Part shown: positions 53,825 to 64,000 of the stretch, piece after piece
Position numbering within the stretch: position 1 is the stretch's first letter
Layout of the letters: every line of letters starts with the position of its first letter
Source of the DNA: Hypomesus transpacificus
Taxonomy: Eukaryota > Chordata > Actinopteri > Osmeriformes > Osmeridae
Assembly (NCBI RefSeq): GCF_021917145.1
Contig: NW_025813837.1
Location: forward strand, 3,258,091-3,322,090
DNA length: 64,000 nucleotides
Direction of reading: 5' to 3'
Position numbers and translations under genes: made by a program
Notes under the pieces: model-generated
Database searches by the model: none
Told to the model about the DNA's origin: nothing
What the model saw: only the letters and a program-made list of their open reading frames with translations

Positions 53825-56800
53825 ATGGGACTGGACAGACTGTGGCTACTGGGTGTCACTACGGCTGTCGCCCTCTGTCTGCTACGTAAGTCTGACCTCT
53901 GACCCTCTCCGACAGCAAATCTCACTTGATTTCCGATTCCAGAAATGATCCCACCCGCCTTGTTTGAAATGCATTCCTGTCTGCTCACGTGTTGTTGTCC
54001 TTTAACGTGGCCCGGGTCACAGTGAACAGAAAGCTCAGAGTTTGATACATACAGTGAAAAGCATCTGTCACTGTCTCCCTCAGCTTATACTGAGAAAGTG
54101 GAGAGGAGGGTGTCGAGACACAAGGGGCGTGTGGTGAGGATATAGGCGAATGGGGGGGGAAATCCAGCAAAAAAATAAAAGGGTGTGGATTTAGATCAAT
54201 CTGGGATTTATCCAGGCCCCATCCCCAGGCACGCTTCTGGGGGGGAGGGGAGTTTGGTGGTCGGCAAGCCATGTGTGAACCCCAGGGGGTGGTGGTTGGG
54301 TGGGTGGAGAGGGCGGGGGGGAGTAGAGAAGGAGGGAGGGAGGGCTTCTGGCCTGCATCAGAGAGTGTTCCCCATCAAGATTAAAGCTTAATCACCCAGC
54401 CAGACGAGGTGCAGAGCTAACACTGGCACCCGCGGACACACACTGACACACACACAGACACACACAGAGACACACACTGAGGCAAAGGCTCTGCTCCCAG
54501 GTGTCACTAATAGGATTGGAGCATGTCCACAGGCTAGGCGTTTGGTGTCACCAAATGGGGCATCGTTGTTCTACATGGTCTCTGTGTGTCTGCCCTAACT
54601 GAGGAGGACACCAGGGAGTTCATACAGACTCAAACGTTCACCCGACAAATTCAATTTTTCTCTTTTCTTTGTTTGGCTGTGTTCATTTCTGTCTTTCCAG
54701 CTGGTCTCTCCTCTCCCCCCCCCCCCTCCCCTTTCTCTTCTTTCCTCCACTGTAAAAACCTACTGAGAAACAGTTTTATGGTCGGTACCCCCACCTAGAA
54801 AAGAGTCCATTTCACTCAAGGTTCACTAGTTGGTGGTAACCCAATCTTCCAGTGGACTTTGCCTGGCCCTTGAGCAGCCCTGTGTGAATCAAGCCTCCAT
54901 GGAACACATATTTCACAGACGTTTAAAGACCAACGTGAAACTGATTTATGTTGACAAGTGACCACAGTGTTTGACCAGACTCACCGTCCAAGCAATAAAC
55001 ATTCCACAGTAAACACGGTTTTCTGCGCCCACGCCCTTCCTCTGTTAAAGAATATTGAGTTAGTTGTGTGTGTGTCCCCCCCCCCCACCCCAACCCCACA
55101 ACCTGATTTGCCCCCAGATGGGATATTGAATTTGGTTTGCTCCCCAGGTACATCGCAGGGTGTGGAGGCGTTGGTGCGTGCCAGGGTGGGGGGCTCCGCA
55201 GAACTGGCCTGCAGCCTCACCCCTCCTCCTGGGGGGGCTACCACCCCCAACCTGTTCCCTCTGCACGTGGTGGAGTGGGTACGGCTCGGGTACAACGTCC
55301 CCATCCTCATCAAGTTTGGCGTCTACGCTCCGCGGGTCCATCCCAACTACAAGGGTGAGTGAGATGTGCCCCTGATATCACCGTCTTCGCCACGGTGCAG
55401 TGGAATGTCAAGCGTTGTTTTGAGGACATCAGCCAACTGCACGTTTCAACCTTTTTGAGTCAGCGTTTCAAAACCGTTTGTGATTGAGCCTTTTGTCTCT
55501 CTGGTTTATTGGTGGCCGTTTGCCAGCTCACAAAAGCCCAGTGCCGTGTCTAATTGCATTCCTCGGTAGTTTTAACAGTAGCGGGCAGAGGGGTGCGACA
55601 AAAGACTATTTAACCTCAGTAACCCAATGAAATGGTGGAGCTTTCTGAAAGGAGGGGAGACAAGGACCTGGAAAAGACAGTTTTCTCTGATTAAAGCTGA
55701 AGTAATTTCTTATATAAAGGTTGCACCGCGTTGAAGAAACGTTCAATGATCTTCCTTTGAACTTTTCTTTCCCCTTCACAAGTGCCTGGCTGGGAATGCT
55801 TCTGAAGTACAGCTGTGTGGATGGATTTAGGGGCGGGTTGAAGTGGGGATTGAAGTCGGGGAGGGACGGGGGTTACTACCCTGAGATTGATGAATGCTAG
55901 GGGGCTGGAGACACTACCCCCACATAGGTAATCCACCCAAACAATGTGAACCCTGTCATTATTGTGACTGTGTGTGGCTACGGCTGTGTTATCACTGAGA
56001 GGGTGTGGGAGAACAGGGCCAGGGGAAACGGATGGATTTTGATAGCTGCAGGAACGGGGGAGGGGGGGGCGGGGCGGCTGACAGACGGGCTGTGTGTGTG
56101 TGTGAGAGGAGGGGGAGATGGGGAGGGGGAGGGGGTCTGGATTACAGGGAATGGGGTTAAATTGAGTGAAGCTTGGGTAGGGTGGGGGCTGGTGGCCTGA
56201 TGACAGTTTTGTATTGGTGTTGAGCAGACTGACCCACTAAGAAGAGCTTGTTTTGCTTCAAGGAGAATGGTTCAAGCATAGGGTACCAGAGATTCCTTGC
56301 TAGAGTACCATAATCCAGTCATTGTCTCCCGGAGAACAAAAGACAAAGAAAGCGATCACTCCCACCCCTTCCTCTTCCTCCAAAATCCCAAATTCTCTCA
56401 TATAGGCCAGTGAACCTTGTGAGGGACCTTTAAGTCCACCTATAGTCTGTTTTCACTTGAATGGATGCATTCAGGAGGCAGTGTAAGGATCAGATCGCTC
56501 CCAAATGCCGGCCCAGTCCCTGTCTGTCCAGGCTGGGGTTCTGGACCCATGTCCCATGGCCGTCTGGTGCCCCTAACCCTCCTGTCATTAGCGGTTAACG
56601 CGGGCATTGTCTAAGGCCACTCATTTGTTTCAACAAGCGTGGGGCCAGCAGTCACTCTGGGGGGAGGTCGGGAGGGGAGGTAAACAACGCCAGGACACAT
56701 CCACAGGAACTGATGCAGTTAGTCAGCTGACTGGATGCTGTCTTTTAACTTTAAACTCTCACTCTGTCTCTCTCTCTGTCTCTCTCTCCTTTTCTCTCTC

Positions 56801-59668
56801 TCTCTTGTCTTTCTCTCTGTCTTTCTCTCTTTGACTCTGTCTCTCACTCTGTCTCTCTCTGTCTTTCTCTCTCTGACTGTCTCTCTCTCTGTCTCTCCTT
56901 TTCTCTTTCTATCCAACTGTCACTCTCTCTCTCTGGTGTCAGTGTTACTCCAGTCTGCCTCAGATCCTCACCACTCTCCGGAGGCAGATGGCAGCATTTG
57001 AAGAGTATCCGTGCTGAACATATCATGTATTCTACTCTCAAATTAAAGTGTGTGGGGGATTTGCGGTTTAGGCAAACCCCCCACACCCCAAGACAGTTCC
57101 AAGCAGCCATTTCCTGAGCTTCGTCTGTTAGTTGTCTGTGTTTCGTGACAAATGAGAAAGACAAGCCGGATAGTGCCGCAATAATGACTGTTTCAACCTC
57201 ATTATGGAACTTTAAGAGATTGCTCCCTCTCTAGCTGAGTGTTTTATGTCCAGCTGACGCCATATGCCATGTTTAGACTTCCACGTCAAAGAGACAGTGG
57301 AAGAGCTATCTCGGATGAACACACAATAAAGACATTTAACCTTCAATTGTCGAGATAAGTTATCAGGTGTATTGCAGATTCCAGTGAGTGCTTAAAGAGG
57401 GGTGTCTGTGTCACAGAGTTTTGCTCGTCGGTTAACCCTTCAGGTCCTGCAGCCAGAGAAGATACATCTCGAATCTGAAAGAATTCCGATTCAGGATCCT
57501 TCTAGAAGAAAGTGCCTGTCACCCTCTTCCTGTCTGACTCCTTTCCACTGGCATGTGACCATCAATCACCCGGCCAGAAGGAGAACAAGGTTAATAGATT
57601 CAGAATCCAGACTGATACGTTTAACCTTCTGGCTGCGGAGGTTTTTTTTAAGCTGCGCCACTGTGTTCAAGTCGCCGTGATTCTTTTGCTGGTTACGCTG
57701 TCAGGGGCACTTATTCCAGTAAGGGAAGATCAAAAAACGGCCTGTGTTCTGAGGTAAATGAGTGTCGACGGTGTGGAGGGGACGCCCTCCTGGGCCTGGA
57801 TGTGCAGAGCTCCGGCCCTGGCCTGGCACAGCAGGCTCCCATCACACGCTCAGTTGGAGCCCTGGACCCAGGCTCCCATCACACGCTCAGTTGGAGCCCT
57901 GGACCCTGGGGAGCTGTGGCCTTGTTTTACTATCACACATACACACATACACATTCACACACACGCTTTCCCATACATACACCACACACTGGAACATGAG
58001 TTCAGGCTGAAACCAGCTCAAAGAGAAGAGTCTGGTGCCTGGCATAACCCAACAACCTGTTTTTCTGCTCAAACTGGACTAGAGGGGCGCTTGCCAAACA
58101 GTGACACAGCGAGTGAAGAATGTGTGGCCGGATTGTGCATCTCATGTTCACCTGCTCCGTGGTACTCTGCTAGAACAAAGAGGCTGCTACTTGGTCTCAC
58201 CATCTAGGTGTGTCCCAGAGGACAGAATCAAAGTTGGGGGAGTGGACAGGAGGGATCAGCTGGACTATTATAGTATTGTGTTGTATACTTTTCGACTAAG
58301 TTTTCCCATAGCCCCTGGTTTTAGCTGGGGGAGGAAGGGTTCTAACCTAACACACACTCGAGTGTTGAGTTTCAGAGCTGCAAGGATCATATTTTGAGGA
58401 ATGTTCCAGTTGAGTGGAGAAAGTGCAGCACCTGACATGTCAACGTCAATAATTGACCACCTGATCATGTTCAGAATGCAAAAGATCTAATGAGGAAGTC
58501 TCATGTGTAACACCGGTCAAGCCATTTCCTGCTGTTCCATCAGACACAGGTCTCTTCAGGTGAATGATAACGTTTTTTACGAACAATGATCAGGGCATGC
58601 TATGCGCAAACGACCAAGTTAACTCTAATCCATTGCTGGACAAAGAGCTATTCACAACAGGGTTAAACTGATGAAGGCACAGGGGGACTGAAGAGAGACA
58701 TTTGGGGTTAGAGGAAGGGGAGGGGGGAGGGCGGGGGAGAGGGGGCTGTTAGGGTCTGGTGGACAGCATCAGAATTATGATTGTATTCAAATCAAAACAC
58801 ATCCCACAGTGCACCCCCCCCCCCCCCCCCCCCCCCCCCTCCTGCCTTTCCTAAATACATACGGACAGACAAAGAAAAACAAAGCAGAGGCCTCTCGTTC
58901 TAGAAGCATCCGTCCTCCTCCATAGGACTCGGTGCTGTTGAAGCGTGTGTTCCGCAGATCCCGGCTCATGGACGTGGATATCAGTGTGAATCATCGCTGC
59001 AGTACTCACACGACCACGCCGTTTCCCATCCAACAATGGAGCTTTATTCTGCAGATTTAACTCCAAGAGGCTCCAGAAAAAAACAGAAAGAGCTAAACAA
59101 ACACCATGAGCAATATAGCCACACACGGCCCGCCGAATCCGCCCGGAAGTTTGGAGTATTCATACACAATGTGTAGCTCAGCTTGTGTGTGTGAGTGTGT
59201 AGCGTGAATATCATGTAGAGACTCATATTGGAGAGTTTACGTTGACCAGGCAGGATTGGGATGATTTCATAGTCTGAAGAACTGAATACACCACAGACCA
59301 CCTTCTGTCTTATTAGACCCTAGGCCGTGGTTACATAAAAAAAACTGTTGCCAGGGTACAGAAATCACAAGGCTGGCTTCCTGGCATGGGCAGGAGTCAG
59401 GGAGAGCCTGGGTGATTCTGAACCTGCCACCCACTGTGTGAGAGCCTGACTCAGGGTGGAGAGAGAGAGAGAGAGAGAAAAAAGAGAAAAAAGAGAAAGA
59501 CAGAGAGAGAGAGAGAGAGAGAGACAGAGAAGAGAGAGACAGAGAAGAGAGAGAGAGAGACAGGGAGAAGAGAGGAGAGAAAATAAACAGAGAAGAGCGA
59601 GAATAAACAGAGAGCGAGAATAAACAGAGAGAGAGAGACACAGAGAGAGAAGAGAGAGAGAGAATAAA

Positions 59669-59699
<31 letters not shown>

Positions 59700-62147
59700 T
59701 CACCAGCTCCTCCAGATCCTTGTTGCCGTTCTGCTCTGTTCACTGAGCAGCAGCCAGACCTGTCAGACCGGCCGCTCTGACGGAGGTGGACCCTGGAGTC
59801 ATGTGATCTGAGGGTGCAAAAACACAGAGGAGGGGGTCTGGGGGGGAGGGGGGAGCGGAGGTATTGTTTGCATCTCTCGGCAGCCTTTGGAGGGTGCAGT
59901 CTTGGGGGAGCGGAGGGTGGGGGGCTCTCAGCAGGCTAATACAGGCCGGGAGAGAGTGATGAATGTGTCTGGTGCTGCAGGTTCCTGGAGGTCACTAAGG
60001 TCTCTTGCCCCATTGGTGGTTGGAGGAGGATTACAGATTCAAACGCTCTCTCTAACCTCTCCGTAACCTCCCATTGAATTCCTTATGGAATGCAGCAATG
60101 GTTTGTTTTACAACCGGTAAAATCATAAAATCTGAGGTGGAGGTTCATTGCTCCATATTTGCACTTTGGAGGGGAAAAAAGCACTGTTCAGAATGTGCTT
60201 TTTATATTGGCTTTTAAATTTAATTTAAATTGAATATTGGATTTTTCCATGTAACAAAAGATATCAAGACGGGTCAATTTATTTTTATAATCCTAAAATG
60301 TCTTAATGCAGCACTTGACATTTTCATACCATTCTTGACAAGAAATGTAATAATTTGATTCACTGCATTTGCCTCTCCCTGGCAGCTCAAAGATTCAAAT
60401 AAAAACTGTCTCTTCTCCTTCTCTTCCATCCCCCTCTTTCTCCCTCTCCCCCTCCGGCGCTCACTGTTACAAGCCATTTGCCCACTATTCAAATCAAAAC
60501 ACTTATTTTTTCTTTTTTTCCCTCCACATGTCATTTTTCAAATCCCAGGGACAGTCCCCCCCCTCCTGTGATGGAGTCTCCCCTGTCAGGGTTTTCCCCC
60601 CTCGTTGGTTTCTACAGCAACAGAATTCAAATCCAAACTCCCAGTCTTGGTGTTTCCTGTCACTATGGTAACCTGAGAAAATGAGGAGGGCTGTGAGGGG
60701 GGAGGAGGAGGAGGAAGGGGGGGGGGGGGGGGGGGGGGGCTTCTCTTTGTGGTGATGGACAGGCTAGAGGCAGAGAGAAAGGGTTAAGTGTTCAATGGCG
60801 AGACAAGAACTCCCCAGCAGTCAGCCAGTTGGCGAGGCGCACACTCTGGGTTTTGAAAATCAACATGTCCTCGTGTCCGCGTCCCCTCGTGCCTGCCCGC
60901 GTGCGAGCGAGCAAGCGCCGGTCCAGTCCAAACACCAAAACCAGCCTCTTGGAATTCCAAGATTTATGTTTGCTTCTTAATCATTCTAAGAGGTGCTAGA
61001 AGCGGTAATGAGCTTAAAGCTTCCCTCAATATGAAGGCACACATGGCTCAGGGCTGAGGGGGCGTGTAGGGCTGCTGCGGCACGTGAAAAGGTTTTTCCT
61101 TTGTGGTGGTTTGGAAGAAAAGAGAGAAATTCTCCCCCCCTAGAGAAAGGGCAGCTCTGCACAGATCCCTCCCTCTGAGATAACAGCCAACGTCTGAGGT
61201 CTTTACCACACCTGCTATCATCTCTGCATACATTTCCTCTCCCAGTGCCCTGCCCGGGTATTTGGATGGTGTTGACCTACAGAGGGCTAGGCCGGCTGTG
61301 TGGAAACCCAAACTCTGGAGCACATAGAGGCATGCCCTGTCTTCCAGCAGGTCAGTCAATCATTAGCCTGCAAAGCAAACCTGGTTATTAACCACAGCAA
61401 CAGAACCACACAGGAATGCAGGGTTAATTGTTAGCTATTGTAGTCCCTGTGTGTTGTGTGGGCTAACCTTAGGACTGTGCGTTCAGTTCAATCAACCTTC
61501 CCTCTGCTGCAATGACCCTGTGATGTTGAGGCGGCATCGTTTTAAGGTTGCAGTTAATTACATGATTAATGCCTGTGGTACAACACACAGGAGAACTCTG
61601 GAGGTAAGCTTTCACGGAACACATTCAAAAGAGGGCGGAGACGGTGGTGAACCGATTTTTTTTATCTGGTTGTTATTAAAGAAAATGTTCGAAACCCTTT
61701 TGAATGGTGCGCCGATGCAAGGTTTGCCGATGATGGTAACACATTTCATCCACACCCACACTGTGATGTCGTTCTCAAGGTAAACGGCAGACTGAGAGGT
61801 CGTCAATGCCATTCCATGGACCTTGTTTTATGGAGAGTGTTTTACGAGAGATGCCCACACAGCACTGCCATGAGATGATGGACCTCCCGGGTCTATCTGG
61901 CTTCCTGTGGTCAGCTCTGTTTACTGTCTGGCTCTGTTGTGCTAGGAGCAGCCTTGTGCACATCCTCATCAGTTAAATCCCCCAGAAAAAAAAGACTCCT
62001 TTGAGACGTAGGATGAAAGGGGGAGGGGGGGGGGGGGGGAGAGGTGGAGGGAGGGAGGGAGGGTAACACCAGTACCCTGAAAACCAGGCTGCAGTCACCA
62101 GGCAACCACGAGATCAAGTTTCAAAGCACAAGGAGGAGTTGTAAGAA

Positions 62148-62207
<60 letters not shown>

Positions 62208-64000
62208 GTGAACGTGAGGTGACAGAGGAGTGTGTGTGTGGGGGGGGTTGGTAATACCACGTGTATTCTGCCCTTACTGTGTTAGTCTCTGCCATTTGTT
62301 CATCAATAAACAAAAACAGGTGTCCCTCTTTGTAGAAGGAGTTGACATTGCGCCAAAATATTTGACCACTCCACCTCCTTCTCCTAGTTTACACAGCCAG
62401 CAACCTCAGAGTAACAGAAATACTTCTTCACATGTAATGAGGCTCATCATTACTGAGGTGAATTATGGGTTTGACCTTCAAACTCTGAAGCTCTCTGGCC
62501 TCTGCTCCTTGAAATCACATAGTTTGTCATTTTTCTCATTCCACGTTCCAACAGAACTAGAGGAATCAGAAGAACTTAAATTGGTAGCTACTTGACACTG
62601 TGTGGAATCACTGTCATCCGTCCTTGAATATCTGGTTTAGGCTGGAAGTTCCACTGACTACATAGTGGATCTCCCTAAGAGCACACTAGAGTCATGCACT
62701 AGCACGGCATGATAAAGCCCTGATTGTGGGCTTAGACTGAATGCCTGGGCCCTCTTCCTGGTAAGCCTCCTATCTGCATGTGCTGACTCTGCTGGTCTGG
62801 CTCTCAGTGCTGATCCCAGGTTCTGTATGTGTGTGTATGTGTGTTTGTATGTGTGTGTGTTCCTGTGTGTTTCTGTGTGTGTGTGCATCCAGGCCGCGTG
62901 TCCCTGACTGGCGGGGCCTCTCTGCTGGTGGAGGGCCTGAGCCTGGAGGACGAGGGCTGGTTCGAGTGTCGCATCCTACTCCTGGACCACACCACCGACG
63001 AGCTCCGCAATGGGACCTGGACCTTCCTGTCCATCACAGGTGTGACACGGCAGCGAGACCCCCGCCCTGGGCCTCTCGCACGCAAGGCCCGGCTCAGAGG
63101 CCCTCAGAGCTGCTACTGTCCTCCGTTGAGAGTGGATCCACAGGGGCCCCCGAGACATGGAGGCCCCTGCCTGGTGCTCTCCTGAGGACGGTGTTGTTGC
63201 CGAGCGGCAGGGATTCATTGCGTAAGGCTGTTGGACTCAGAGATCACGTCTCGTCTTTGTCTGAAGCCGTGCATGCTGGGAGTTGATGTCAACACTGGAT
63301 TGTCTGTTATGAGCCACAGGGGAGCTGCTCTGCAAGGCTCCCCCCCCCCCCCCCCCCCCACACACACACACGCACACACACATACATACAAAGGCTTATA
63401 CACACACTCAAAAACACACACACACATGCTCCAAAGCACACTCACAAACACACGCCCACACACGCACAAAAGCACACGCCCACACACACACATACAGTCG
63501 CACAAAAGCACACACATGCACGCACTCAAACGACAGCGCAGACTCGCTCAGACATACTGTACACACACACACACACACACACACACCCAGATCCTCACAC
63601 ACAGATCACATTGCATGCTGTCCTGTGGTTGAATAGTGGTAGTTAGCAGCCATTTCATCTGAATATGGAGTGGCCTGGGTAAAATCACTACATGGTTGGC
63701 ATCTGGTTCGAGAAAAATTCCCCTAGTCTTTAATCAAAAGGAATGAATAACCTGAAACACATATTTTGTGATTGCAAGAAAGCGTAGGGTTTCACGAAAG
63801 CCTGTATTCAGTTAAATACACCTTTTCACAAAGACCTGTGGAGTCTTCGGGCAGTGTTTAGACTTCAGATGTGTCATGCTCAGAAACCAAGGCGTTAGTG
63901 TGTACAGCGGTCTGGTGCAGTGCTGGAACACTGTAAGGTGTGTTTACTCTGATCCGTCCACGCTTCACATGCCGTGGTCTCTCCTGTCTTCCAGCCCCGC
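53825..64000 (+). CDS. igsf9: IGSF9/Turtle-family immunoglobulin adhesion protein, 5' part
   Basis: Cell-surface Ig/FnIII adhesion molecules of this family act in dendrite growth and synapse organisation. Coding exons visible: 53825-53885 (signal peptide, MGLDRLWLLGVTTAVALCLL), 55148-55354, 62893-63039, and the first six bases of a fourth from 63995. All join in phase 1. The exon with the ATG probably begins at 53790 and has a strong context (gcggccATGG). The first V-type Ig domain is complete: C42, W64 in HVVEWVRLG, Y80 and R83 in GVYAPRVHPNYKG, and the D109-x-G-x-F-x-C115 motif (DEGWFEC). A sequon N129-G-T follows, then FLSITAP, the usual linker to Ig2. The gene continues past the window, so length, further Ig and FnIII domains, membrane span and tail are unseen. 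It differs from both human IGSF9 and IGSF9B, so the paralogue is uncertain. Confidence 0.85.
53886..55147 (+). other. Intron 1 of the IGSF9-like gene
   Basis: 1.26 kb, donor GTAAGT and acceptor CCCCAG. No gene inside. It holds short CA repeats (54440-54480) and C-runs. Confidence 0.75.
56760..56935. repeat. CT-rich microsatellite tract
   Basis: ~175 bp of ctct and ctgt repeats in intron 2 of the IGSF9-like gene. Confidence 0.9.
57834..57907. repeat. 37-bp tandem duplication
   Basis: 'ggctcccatcacacgctcag' plus the next 17 bases occurs twice head to tail (57834-57870 and 57871-57907) with a single difference at the last base, so it is recent. Confidence 0.92.
58814..58839. repeat. Poly-C homopolymer (26 C)
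   Basis: Uninterrupted cytosine run in intron 2 of the IGSF9-like gene. Confidence 0.95.
59456..59698. repeat. GA-rich microsatellite tract
   Basis: ~240 bp of gaga with 'aataaacagagagagag' sub-repeats. The Leu/Ser frames on the minus strand are composition artefacts. Confidence 0.9.
60717..60739. repeat. Poly-G homopolymer (23 G)
   Basis: Uninterrupted guanine run following a gga-rich stretch. Confidence 0.95.
62148..62204. repeat. (GA)n microsatellite
   Basis: Nearly pure GA dinucleotides. A G-run precedes it at 62028-62039. Confidence 0.93.
62824..62887. repeat. (GT)n-rich tract just before IGSF9-like exon 3
   Basis: GT-rich, interrupted by 'atgtgtgtttgtatg' type units. It ends 5 bp before the exon 3 start, leaving a weak polypyrimidine tract ('gtgtgtgcatccag') at the acceptor. 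Confidence 0.88.
63040..63994 (+). other. Intron 3 of the IGSF9-like gene
   Basis: 955 bp, donor GTGTGA and acceptor TTCCAG. Mostly simple sequence: poly-C 63340-63359 and CA-rich 63360-63600. No gene inside. Confidence 0.7.
63340..63600. repeat. Poly-C run followed by a CA-rich tract
   Basis: 20 cytosines run directly into ~240 bp of imperfect CA repeats. Confidence 0.92.

Larger units (their letters stand above)
55355..62892 (+). other. Intron 2 of the IGSF9-like gene (7.5 kb, repeat-rich)
   Basis: No coding exon is supported inside. It is dominated by simple repeats: CT-rich 56760-56935, a 37-bp duplication 57834-57907, poly-C 58814-58839, GA-rich 59456-59698, poly-G 60717-60739, GA 62148-62204 and GT 62824-62887. 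The Ig V domain is split by this intron at Gly90. Confidence 0.75.

Noticed and set aside
57402-58207. Overlapping frames in IGSF9-like intron 2
   Set aside because: They overlap the 37-bp duplication and CA repeats, show no Ig or FnIII signature, and would break the phase-1 join between 55354 and 62893.

Overview
The window is vertebrate nuclear DNA, almost certainly from a ray-finned (teleost) fish. It has GT-AG introns, long AT-rich intergenic stretches, abundant CA, GA and tetranucleotide repeats, unusually long poly-C and poly-G runs, and several tRNA-derived SINEs ending in the 'gcgtctgctaaatgac' tail that is common in fish. I could not fix the species from the sequence alone.

Five complete protein-coding genes and the 5' part of a sixth are visible. 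In order they are: ppp2r2a (B55-alpha regulatory subunit of PP2A, + strand, 10 coding exons, 447 aa), bnip3l (NIX mitophagy receptor, +, 6 exons, 239 aa), dpysl2 (CRMP2, +, 13 coding exons, 581 aa), adra1a (alpha-1A adrenergic receptor, - strand, 2 exons, 486 aa), tmem230 (+, 3 coding exons, 119 aa) and an IGSF9/Turtle-family immunoglobulin adhesion gene (+, first three coding exons plus the first bases of a fourth, running off the right edge). I built each model from reading frame, splice phase and residue-level similarity to the human proteins as I remember them. In every gene the exon phases join without a frameshift.

The block ppp2r2a-bnip3l-dpysl2-adra1a has the same gene order as human 8p21. 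That supports the orthology calls: the A member of the PPP2R2 family, and ADRA1A rather than ADRA1B or ADRA1D. tmem230 and the IGSF9-like gene have human relatives on other chromosomes, so the ancestral linkage changes in the 9-kb gene desert between adra1a and tmem230.

Layout: 1-4.9 kb is intergenic with at most a retroelement trace. 4.9-6.45 kb is a large palindromic non-autonomous DNA transposon carrying a short open frame. 7.0-13.3 kb is ppp2r2a with a long 3' UTR. 13.5-18 kb is bnip3l. 18.1-18.75 kb is a second palindromic element. 19.0-29.4 kb is dpysl2, with a 1.1-kb CTGA/CTGG array in an intron. 32.0-36.25 kb is adra1a. 36.3-45 kb is a gene desert. 45.2-46.6 kb is tmem230. 47-64 kb is the 5' end of the IGSF9-like gene, whose introns are rich in simple repeats.

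The genes are not an operon and do not form one pathway. I found no convincing novel multi-gene system. The most unusual material is the two palindromic elements, repeats placed directly at splice sites, a Gln/Ala tract in the CRMP2 tail, and the recurrent long C/G homopolymers.
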